Below are positions 6,637 through 15,569 of a DNA stretch of 19,223 nucleotides, one piece after another. The position numbers and the translations under genes are program-made. The notes below the pieces were generated by a model. The model saw only the letters and a list, made by a program, of their open reading frames with translations. It was not told the DNA's origin and made no database searches. Numbering within the stretch: the first letter of the stretch is position 1; each line of letters begins with the position of its first letter. The stretch comes from Stramenopiles sp. TOSAG23-6 (Eukaryota; Sar), in NCBI GenBank assembly GCA_900128565.1, contig LT636052.1, positions 1-19,223 of the forward strand, written 5' to 3'.

Positions 6637-9345
6637 ATGGTACTAGATTTATCTCTTCTTTGTACACTTAAAACTAAATTACACGCTTCTCTTACAGACA
6701 CTCCATTTTCCAGTGATACTGTTTCTTTAGATTCACGCTTTCAAGCAACAAAGATTGCCTTCGAGTCAACAGTTCAAGAATGTCTCTCAGCGAACCTTAC
6801 AAAAGCTGATGCTACTGCGGTCTTAGAATCATCTCTACGCGCTGCTGTATCCAGCTTAATTCAACAGGCTAAATCTGAAAATTTATCAATGAAACAACTT
6901 GGTTTTGAAAGTTTACTTGACCTTGCCATGAAGCTTGCAGCTGATGGCACTATCACTCCCGTTGCAACTATTCATATGTTGGAAGAAGTGTTCGAAACAC
7001 AAACAATTGATTGTTGTGAAGATATCTGGGGCATATTGGAGGATAGACGTGATGAACTCTCCTCATCTATTTATTTTACAGACAATCCAAACCGAAATTC
7101 AAAAAGTAAATTAGCTCTATTGAGACTTTCTAATTCCCTACTACGACGATTCTCAAAAACAAACGATACTGATTTTGTCGGTCGTGTTTTACTTTTTCTT
7201 GCCTATATATACCCATTATCTGAAAAATCTGGTGTCAATATTACCGGAAAATATAACGATGCAAACTTAACTTTGTTTGAAAATGACGAAAATGAAAATG
7301 ACGAAAATAATAAAGACAAATCAACAGAAACAACAACTTTGAAGGAAGCCAATTCTGAAAAATCTCTACCCGTTGATATTTTATTATACAAAAACTTCTG
7401 GGCATTACAAAATCATTTCTCAAATCCAAACGAGACATTGAAATCTAAAAGTAATTGGGACGATTTTCTCTCTAAAATTGAAAAAGTAATTGTTGCTTTT
7501 GAAGGTCATAATTTTAAACAAACTTCAAATGAATCCAATGTTCAAAATGTTCAAAATGTTCAAAATGTTCAAAATGGTACGAAATCGTCTGAAAAAAAAG
7601 TGTATTATTATTGTACAAAATTTTTAACAAAAAAAAGTTTATTACGATTGCAACTAAGAGATCCTGTTTTACGACGTCATGTATTTTTTCATACGAAATT
7701 TTGTACCTAACAAAAAAATTTTAGATTTTTTTTGAAATTCAAATTTATTTTTCATACGAAATTTTGTACCTAACAAAAATTTTTAGATTTTTTTTCAAAT
7801 TGTACAAATTGTATACCTAACCAATTTCGAATTTGATATTTTTTTTTTGACCATTCAGGTTTTAGTTCAAATGCTTGTTATTTTTGAATATTATACAAAA
7901 GTTTTATGTTTATCTTCAAATACAAAACTTGAAAAAGTTTCATTAACAAATTCGTCGAATTCTTGTACGTTTTCAACATTGAATTGTAAAAAAATTTTAA
8001 AAAAATTAAAAAAAAAAAATTTTTACAAAAAAAAAATTTTTACAAAAAAAAATTCATACCTAACAAAATTTTTTTTTTTTTTTTTAATATTGTTCAACTG
8101 TTCATCTCCTCCATCATCTACAGCATTAGCACCCACAACATCCCAATCTGTTGGGGAAACAAAATTAAAGGAACAACTAGAGACTTTCAATGCCATTCAA
8201 ACATTAGCTCCATTTCGTGAACGTGTCACAAAACTGCTCAAGGAAACTCCCCCAAGTGGTGAAAAATTTTTAGAAACAGTGACGAGTAATTTTTCATCAT
8301 ACTCTTCAAGTTTTTTTTTTTTTTTTTTTATAGTAAATTTTGTACCTAACAAAAAAAATTAAAATTTTGGAATTATTTTTTCACAATTTATATATTTTGT
8401 CTAGAGAACTTTTTTGGATTCGTTGGAAGACGAATCGATGCAAGCCTTATGACAGACCTGCTATACCTGCACCAGTATGTTTTCAAAATTTTTTTTGTTT
8501 TTTGTAAGAGATTTTTGTACCAAACAATTTTTTTTAAAAAATTTTTTTAAAAATTTTTTTTTTTTTGAATTTTTTTTTTCGGAAAAACATTTTAAAATTC
8601 TTAATAAATTGTACAAAAAAAAATATTTCCTAATAGTATATAAACTGAAACGGAAGCGAAAACGAATAGATGATGTGTCAAATGCTCGTCGATTAAGTCA
8701 ATTAGCAAAAACATATGAAAAACATGTTTGTTATTATCATCTCTTTGAATAACTTTTATACCAAAAAAAAAATTTGTTAATTTTTTTTTTGTACGAAATT
8801 TTGTACCTAACAGTTTTTTTTTTATTAACAAAAAAAAAAAAATATTTTTCACAATTCATGATAATATTGCTTGTTTGTCAGAAAAAACTCGATTGACATC
8901 TCAGTCATTAGAAACTTTCCTACAACCAATGAGAGATGCAATGGATCCAGAAAATTGTATTGAAGATATATATCATCCAAAACATGATAAAGTATTTTGT
9001 TGGAGAGGTTTACGTTTAATTTGTATGTTTTTTTTTCATTCAATTTTTTTTAGAAAAATTTTTTTTTAGAAAATTTTCAAATTCTTTTTAAAAAGATACT
9101 TTTTTATCTAATAGAAAATATCAAATGTGTAATGTTTTGTTTACAATATAGCACAGTCAAACTTCAAAGTATTTGAGAAAATGCATTGTGGTGGTGGTAA
9201 TTTAGAAGATGCCATTAAAATTATTTCAAATTCAAAAAAAAATGTTGATTCTACTCCTAACCCAAATGATATTGAAAAAAATGCTTCGCAGTCAACTTCA
9301 ATGGATATTGATGTGACGCCAAATCAAACTAAAACTACAAAATAA
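6637..9345 (+). CDS. THOC1: THO complex subunit 1 (THOC1/Hpr1), 7 exons
   Basis: THOC1 is a core subunit of the nuclear THO/TREX complex, which couples transcription to mRNA processing and export. Family landmarks in order: LLRRFSKTNDTDFVGRVLLF with YPLSEKSGVN (human-type LSEKSGLN), LLYKNFWALQNHF, a KFLTKKSLLRLQLRDPVLRR block followed by HVLVQMLVIFEYY, PPSGEKFLETV, a basic KLKRKRKR stretch, and QPMRDAMDPENCIEDIYHP with WRGLRL. Exons: 6637-7680, 7859-7987, 8102-8310, 8405-8474, 8636-8725, 8860-9022, 9152-9345, about 632 residues, near the usual length. There is no death domain, as in non-animal homologues. The ATG at 6637 starts the conserved N-terminus. Introns 1 and 6 are GT-AG, intron 3 can be read either way, and introns 2, 4 and 5 do not fit GT-AG in frame. 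A VQN repeat (9-bp unit, four copies near 7541-7575) lies in a poorly conserved loop. Confidence 0.95.
7681..7858 (+). mobile_element. Compound introner-like intron with a conventional AG end
   Basis: THOC1 intron 1. Two full cores (CATACGAAATTTTGTACC then TAAC) lie at about 7690-7711 and 7753-7774, and a third partial one (GTATACCTAACC) near 7811-7822. The 5' end is GTATTT and the 3' end is CCATTCAG. The conserved protein block RRH|VLVQMLVIF fixes the junction exactly, so this element-bearing intron uses GT-AG. Confidence 0.85.
7988..8101 (+). other. THOC1 intron 2, non-AG boundary
   Basis: Frame and homology place the junction at a TGT direct repeat (AAT-TGT-AAAA / CAAC-TGT-TCATC). TACCTAACAAAATT is present in the 3' half. 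No GT-AG pair near the frame-fitting point was found. The DNA is also open in frame across the whole intron, so retention is possible. Confidence 0.55.
8475..8635 (+). other. THOC1 intron 4, non-AG boundary
   Basis: Begins GTATGTTTTC and carries GTACCAAACAA, a changed core. AGTAT is present at both junctions. GT...TAATAG as a GT-AG intron would give a stop four codons on. The repeat-based cut reads APVYKLKRKRK in frame. Confidence 0.65.
8726..8859 (+). mobile_element. Introner-like non-canonical intron, THOC1 intron 5
   Basis: Begins GTTTGTTATT, carries GTACGAAATTTTGTAC then CTAACAG, and ends TTTTTCACAATTCAT. The direct repeat is CATG. The reading YEKHDNIACLSEKTR agrees with the THOC1 frame on both sides. 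Confidence 0.8.
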
Positions 9346-9851
9346 AATTTTTCTTTCTTCTTTTTTCTTCTTTTTTCTTCTTTTTTCTTTTCTTAAAATT
9401 GGAACAAACCTGTTTTGTTTTTAAAATCCCCGATTGTTTTGTTTTATTTCAAAAAATTTTGAAATTCAAATTCATCTGTGTGTGTGTGTGGGGGTGGGTA
9501 CCAGTGATGAAACACTATACTTACTGTATATATATAATAGTAGCTATACTTGAATAATAATACGTCGTCGTTAGTATTTCTCTGAAGATTTCGCTACAGT
9601 GTGAACACAAGAGATATTTGTACGCTACTACTCTGTACAAAGTCATTTACGTAACGTGTTTTATAATCTATTGAATCACTACATAGATAAAGCCAAAGGA
9701 GCCAAAGCACCGTCGAACTGTAAGAACTGTTCCTTTACACTCATTGGATTCAATTGTAATTCCTATTCAAGTTACTTTACATTGGATTCAATTGTAATTG
9801 CTATTCAAGTTAATTTACACTCATTGGATTCAATTGTAATTGCTATTCAAG
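9346..9851. other. Intergenic region with microsatellites and a minisatellite
   Basis: Right after the THOC1 stop comes a pyrimidine repeat (TTTTTTCTTC unit, about four copies, 9352-9394), then a TG run near 9478-9490 and TATATATAT near 9528. At about 9732-9850 a 36-42-bp unit (ATTGGATTCAATTGTAATTG plus CTATTCAAG) occurs three times, and the last copy ends two bases before the ATG at 9852. No convincing gene is seen. The 9656-9943 frame is mostly this repeat. Confidence 0.6.
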
Positions 9852-12800
9852 ATGGTTTGTATAGTATTCACAAGATATGTAGTACTTCTAATACTCATAC
9901 ACTTACAAAGGAATATAGAACAATGTTTTTGTGTTACCAGTGATGATATATCTAGTGATACTCCTGGTGATGATATATCTAGTGATACTCCTGGTGATGA
10001 TATATCTAGTAGTGATAGGAGTTCTCCTGGTGATGATACAACAAAGAATAATCAAATTGTAAAATATGCCGAATTACAAGAAGCTCTAGAAAACGCCCAA
10101 AAAATGGGTGTGGTTGGAGTTTCTGATATCTCAGAGTCTATACGAAAAATAGGTGGACAATTTTATGGAAATCCTTTGGATGAAGAGTCAAATCTAAGTA
10201 CAGACAGAGCAGAAGAAGAAGAAAAAAATGGAATTCTCTCAGAAGACTCAGAAGAAACAAATGAGAATGAGAATCAAAATGAGAATCAATCAAATAGATT
10301 ATCTTCACTTGAAGAGGATGAAGCGATGGGTGAAGATATTACGATTCCCTTCTGGGGTTCACTAAATAATCCTAACGCTGACGCTGATGTGTTTTTAACT
10401 GAACAATGTATATTTTATTTTTTTTTGTTTTCGAAAAAAAAAATCGAATTTTTTTTTATAGTAAATTTTGTACCTAAACTAAAAGATTTTTTTTTTTTTT
10501 TGAAATATTTTTCCAAAATACATTTAATAAAGTTCATCATTATCTCGGATTAACAGATAATGACTTTGAAGAGAAAAAACATAAAAATTTGGAGTCTTTT
10601 ACTAGTAGTAATGATTTGAAGGAACGAGGACTACAAGAAGAAATCAAAAAACAAGAAGAAAAACAAGGAATATTCAAACATATCATTGAAATCTTGGAAG
10701 AAAATATAGAAAACGTAAAAACAATTGCATATCCAACTCCATCGCAAGAAGTAAATGGCGGAGAGAGTTCTAATGAAGCAAACGCAGTACATGGTGAAGA
10801 GAGTTCTGATGAAGCAAACCCAGTAAATGATGGAGAGAGTTCTGATGAAGCAAAACCAGTAAATGGTGGTGCAGTCGATGGTGCAAATGGTGAAGAGAGT
10901 TCTGATGAAGCAAAAGCAGTACATGGTGAAGAAAGTTCTGATGAAGCAAAAGCAGTACATGGTGAAGAGAGTTCTGATGAAGCAAAAGCATTAAATGGTG
11001 GTGCAGTCGATGGTGCAAATGCTGGTGGTACTTCTCCAGAAGAAAAAGTAGAACAAAAAATAAAAGTAGAAGAAAAAGACGCATATAAACAAGAAGGAGA
11101 ACAAGAAGGAGAAGAAGAAGAAGACGATGATGATGATGGTGTTGATAATAGACTCGTTAAAAGAATAGAAACCACTTATGGAACGACTTGGAAGTACTTA
11201 CCAAGCGATGGTAATACTGTGGGTTATAACCTCTTGAATATCAAACAATCCAAGAAAAAATTTAAGGAAGACCTGAAAGCTGCTGATCGTCAACATGTAG
11301 AAATGTTTGTGAATGAATACCTTGATAATAAGCCGAAGGAAAAAAAAGAAATTTTTTCCACACACGTAGGTTACATCTTTCATACTTCATTTCAAATATA
11401 TATAGGCTACATTTTTAATACTTCATTTCAAATATTGTGTTATCACAAGAAAACCTCGAAATCAATTTTTTTGTTCCTAACAAATTTCCAAAACTTTTTG
11501 TTTTTATACAACACATGGTGGTTTCTTAAGAGGTCTATTATATGTAATAATGATAAAAACACAAACTACTTCTTGTACAATCACATCAAGCAACACAGAA
11601 ATTCAATTTCCTCTACGACAAGAATGTATGTTTTATTTTATTTTTTACAAAAAAATCGAATTTATTTTTTCATAGGAAATGTTGTACCTAACAAATTTTA
11701 GTTTTTTTTTTGAAATATTTTTCCAAAAAACATATGTTGAGGTACAATGTTTCAACGATACTCAACCTACATTTTCTTTTGCATTATATTCAGGGTCTCC
11801 AAAATCAGATTTAGTTGACAAAGAGTTTGTCCTAGATGTATGTTTTTTTTTTTAATTTCGAATTTTTTTTTCGTACGAAATTTTGTACCTAACTATTTTT
11901 TTTTTTTTNGGNAAAAAAAAAATATTTTTCATAATCCATAACATAGATATAGGCAAAGGAGACGAAAAACAACAAAAAAATATTGCCAAAAAAAAAGCCA
12001 AACGAATAGACAAAGACACAAAAAAAATTAATAAAGATATTTTGTATGGAATAATTGGTAATGGTGCGTTAGTCCTTTTACAATATTCAGATTGTGAGAC
12101 CTGGTTTATACGTCATTTTCCTTCTATATCAAATGTATGTTTTTTTAAAATTTTTTTTTAAATTTTTTTTTAAATTTTTTTTTCGTACGAAATTTTGTAC
12201 CTAATAATTTTTTTATAATTTTTTTTGAAATATTTTTCCATAGCAAATGTATATGATGTCTTTGGAAGTTTAAGGAAATTTAGAAAAGACCCAGAATTAA
12301 TTTCAAAAGGTATGCATAAATTTTTAGAAAAAATGTACATTTACATTTTACAATCAATATTATTTTTATTTTTCCCCTCTTGTTTTATTGGCTTTATTCT
12401 CTTTATCCAAAGCTTCTGGACACTAATAAATTTCGAATTTGACATATTTTTCAACAATTTTTGGAGAACGCATATAACGAAAAAAAAAAGGTGAAAGAAT
12501 TTTTCAAAATTTTTTATGGAGTTGTACAAAACCACGAAACACGTGTGTTTTATAGTGGTCTGACTCGAACCCTACAAACGTAGGTTTTTTCATTTTAATT
12601 TCAATTTTTTTTTTTTTCGTATGAAATTTTGTACCTAACAATTTTTTTTTTTTTTTTGAAACTATTTTTCACAATACATATTTGTTATAATGAAATTGTT
12701 TATTGGTTCACTAACAGAAGGCTGGAAATGTGACTGTCTCATGAAAGACGCTGAAGCAGAGGCAGGAAACAATACAGATTTAAAATGTGATCATACATTT

Positions 12801-14491
12801 CAATTAGAAATCAATAAAGATTTTAAATGTGATTCAAAAGTCGATGAGATGAAAAATGCTTCAACAAGAAAATTAAATTGTCTTAATTTAATTTCAGAAA
12901 TTCCATCATCGGATCCAGCAAATGGAACCGGTGAGTCTGTTTCTAGGAATACGAAATCTTTTGTTGCAAATGTTATTGCAGATATTCTACCTGGCGAACC
13001 CAAAAGACATATTATTATGACAGCCGCAATATCACCCGTGTTGGCTCTTGAAGCGATATTTGTTCTTCCTGCCGCAGCAATTGGTAAAAAAGCGCAAATG
13101 CTCATTTCAAGCTTTAAGAAGAAAACGTTCGATAATACTTTCAATAATAAAAAAAANGAGAAGTTTCTAAATAAACTTAAGACAAAGTGTGGTCAAAATG
13201 AGGATGCTGATACTAGTGATGATACTGATGATGGTGGTAATGGTGGTAATGGTGGTATTGGTAGTGCAAATACTGGTGGCACTACTGCAGAAGAAAAACT
13301 TCAACAAAAAATAAAAACAGAAGAAGAAGAAGAAGGAGGAGAAGGTTCTGGAAATGATCCTGAAGATGATAGTGATACATCTACTGAAGATGATAGTGAT
13401 GATGATAGTGATGATAGTGATGATGGTGGTAATGATCGTACTGGTGGTGCAGTCGATGGTGCAAATGCTGATGGTGGGGCACCAAAGGTGGCCAAACATA
13501 TTATAGATGAAAGTGATGATAATAATTATACTACTGGTGGTGATGCAGACAACAATCCTACTGATGGCGGTGATGATAGAATTGATGAAGAAGGACCAGC
13601 TCCAGGACCAGCTCCAGGACCAGCTAAGGGTCATACGGACAGTTGGCCGGCCTCGATGTATGAGTCTTTGGATAGTAGGGGTGCTCCAAGTGGGCCAAGT
13701 GGGCCAGGAGACTTGATTACTGCTTCAGAGGAGGGTAACGTGGCATTAGTTGAAAAACTTATCAAAGAAAAAACAGCTGTGAATCTGATTGATAACGAAA
13801 AAGACTTTCTATTGATTAAGTTTGTGAATCAGATTGATGACGAAAAAGAAACTCCATTGATTAAGGCTTCAAGGAAGGGTCATCATAAAGTAGTTAAACT
13901 ACTTATTGATGCTGGTGCTGATGTCAATCAGACTGATGAAGACGGAGGTACCGCATTGGATAAAGCTTCAAATAAGGGTCACGCAAAAGTAGTTGAATTA
14001 CTTCTTGCCGTAAAGGGAATTAAAGTCGATGCTGATGTAGGAATGGGGTATACTGCATTATTAAATGCTTCAGCGAGCAGAGAGAGGGGTTGTGCAAAAG
14101 TAGTTAAATTACTTGTTGATAAGGGTGCTAAAGTGAATCACAAATCGCATTTCGGAAAGACCGCATTGACAATAGCTTCAAAGAATCGTAATGTTGGAGT
14201 AGTTGAAGCACTTCTCGCTGCTAAAGATATTGATGTCAATCTGGCTGATAAAAGCGGAGCTACACCGTTGTCAATTGCTAAAAAGAATCATAATGATAAA
14301 GTAGTGAAACTACTTGTTGATGCTGGTGCAGTTGATGAAACGAAAAAAGCTGGCGTACCAAGATTTCGAGAAACATCAAGAAAAATGTTTTCAAAAGGAA
14401 ATCATTTCAATGATGGAAGCATTAATAGAATGAAAAATGCGCATCTTTTAATTCATTTTGTAATGAATAAGTTACAAATGCAACTATGCAT
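9852..14491 (+). CDS. Acidic, probably secreted or membrane ankyrin-repeat protein
   Basis: The ATG at 9852 starts a hydrophobic segment (IVFTRYVVLLILIHL), a likely signal peptide or anchor. Exons: 9852-10407, 10524-11365, 11517-11625, 11734-11837, 11940-12134, 12249-12309, 12474-12579 and 12680-14491, about 1261 residues up to the last intron. All seven internal introns keep the frame. N-terminal third: GDDISSDTP repeats, then Glu-rich GEESSDEAK repeats (about 10759-10998). Middle: lysine-rich, then exons such as ILYGIIGNGALVLLQYSD. Exon 8 has a Cys-containing part, a hydrophobic stretch (IIMTAAISPVLALEAIFVLP), an acidic Gly/Asp-rich linker, and about six ankyrin repeats at 13707-14340 (TPLIKASRKGHHKVVKLLID is one). 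One N lies at 13156. The next exon, at 14588, is open only in a frame shifted by one, so either the gene ends soon after 14588 or the assembly has an indel. Function unknown; ankyrin repeats suggest protein binding. Confidence 0.7.
10408..10523 (+). mobile_element. Introner-like non-canonical intron
   Basis: Begins GTATATTTTATT and ends CCAAAATACAT, with TTTTGTACCTAAAC as core. The upstream exon ends CAAT, not CAT, so only AT is shared. The frame still closes as TEQFNKVHHYLG. Confidence 0.85.
11366..11516 (+). mobile_element. Divergent introner-like intron with internal duplication
   Basis: Begins GTAGGTTACATC and ends CAACACAT. The core has decayed to TTTGTTCCTAACAAATTT. A segment of about 35 bp (GGTTACAT...CTTCATTTCAAATAT) is repeated with changes near 11368-11437. 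Removal keeps the frame (FSTHGGFLRGLL). Confidence 0.65.
11626..11733 (+). mobile_element. Introner-like non-canonical intron
   Basis: Begins GTATGTTTTATT, core ATAGGAAATGTTGTACC then TAAC, ends CCAAAAAACAT. Removal reads LRQEYVEVQCF in frame. Confidence 0.8.
11838..11939 (+). mobile_element. Introner-like non-canonical intron containing unresolved bases
   Basis: Begins GTATGTTTTT, has the full core CGTACGAAATTTTGTACC then TAAC, and ends TTTTTCATAATCCAT. Two N bases (11909, 11912) lie in its T-run, so the length is not exact. Removal reads EFVLDNIDIGKGD in frame. Confidence 0.75.
12135..12248 (+). mobile_element. Introner-like intron with 9-bp direct repeat
   Basis: CAAATGTAT occurs at both junctions (12130-12138 and 12244-12252). 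The core is CGTACGAAATTTTGTACC then TAAT. A CCATAG lies just before the 3' repeat, but ending at that AG breaks the frame. The repeat-based cut reads SISNVYDVFGSL. Confidence 0.8.
12310..12473 (+). other. Non-AG intron lacking the palindromic core
   Basis: Begins GTATGCATAAAT and ends GAGAACGCAT. No GTACCTAAC core is visible; ACACTAATAAATTT may serve as a branch region. Removal gives ELISKDNEKKKVKEFF in frame, whereas the AG in TTTGGAG leads to a stop. Confidence 0.6.
12580..12679 (+). mobile_element. Introner-like non-canonical intron
   Basis: Begins GTAGGTTTTTTC, core CGTATGAAATTTTGTACC then TAAC, ends TTTTTCACAATACAT. It joins exon 7 to the large exon 8 in frame (TLQTFVIMKLF). Confidence 0.8.
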
Positions 14492-14587
14492 GTTTTATTT
14501 TTTTTTTTGTATGAATTTTTTTTTATAGTAAATTTTGTACCTAACAAATTTAAGTTTTTTTTTTTCAAATATTTTTCCAAAAAGCAT
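14492..14587 (+). mobile_element. Introner-like intron between the ankyrin and PIP-kinase-like reading frames
   Basis: Begins GTTTTATTTTTT, has TAGTAAATTTTGTACC then TAAC, and ends CCAAAAAGCAT. GCAT is present at both junctions. It is a typical member, yet it is the one intron of this class whose removal puts the next long coding exon out of frame by one base. Confidence 0.7.
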
Positions 14588-15522
14588 TACTAATCAAATC
14601 GAAAAAAGAGGAACAAATTCTTCACTTAAGACTCGAAATATTTCAAAATAGTGTAGCAAGTCGAAAGAGTAAACTTGAAACATCATTAGCAATGCAAGAA
14701 TTAGCTCGTGAGAAAGTTCAAAATGCAAAAAAACGGATTTTGGAATTGGAGGAGAAAATCCATAATGTCAAAAAACAACGAGAGTTAAGTAAATCATATA
14801 GTTTAGGATCTGATTACTCCCCTTCAGATGATGATTTTGAAATATCTCTTCGTGAAACATCTCAATCTCATAATGTACATAAATATGACGATGATGATCA
14901 AGATGATCAAGATGATGAAGATGATGAAGATGTAGACACATTTTATCATAAAACATCTCATAATTCACATAAATATGACAAAGTAAATATCAATAATGAA
15001 AATGATTTCACTGATGAGCAGGAATCAACCTTCAATGCAGATGAAATATTCAAGGAAATAAGTATGAATGAAGAAAATCAATCATTAAATGATTCATTTG
15101 GATCATCTAGAGGTAGTCTTCCCATTGAAACAAGTCATCAACTTCGTCGAAAAAAAAGTACGTCACTTGTATTAGATGCAACACATGAGGCTGAGAGAAT
15201 GATCAACAAACTCAAATCTGAATTACATCCGAGTAGTGTAGAGGGAACTCATGTTCTTAAAGCGTTGACTAACGCTGTATCTGCAATTAAATCAATTAGA
15301 AGTGCAGCACATGATACGATGAAAGATGTATCTGTTGTTGATGTACAAAATAGACTTTTACAACCAATAGTGAGTTACTCTGCAATGCCAGACTGTCTTG
15401 CAAATGCATCCATGGCAGATCAAACTATTGGAAATATTTTTGCTGCTGCTGTAAAAAAGAAAGGAAGTGGGTTTAGTGGTTCACAAGTCATTCTTCCAGC
15501 GGAAGGTATGTTTTATTTTTTT

Positions 15523-15569
<47 letters not shown>

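Noticed and set aside
7988-8101. Lysine/phenylalanine-rich coding segment of THOC1
   Set aside because: It is open in frame, but it is homopolymer-rich, contains TACCTAAC like the introns and has no counterpart in THOC1 proteins.
8477-8752. Separate small Phe-rich protein
   Set aside because: This frame is intron sequence of THOC1 plus the genuine KLKRKRKR exon, not an independent gene.
10540-11175. Minus-strand Ser-rich protein of 211 residues
   Set aside because: It is the antisense shadow of the repeat-rich GEESSDEAK exon; the plus strand joins in frame to both neighbouring exons.
13167-13634. Minus-strand Ile/Thr-rich protein
   Set aside because: Antisense of the Asp/Ser/Gly-rich linker of the ankyrin gene; low complexity only.
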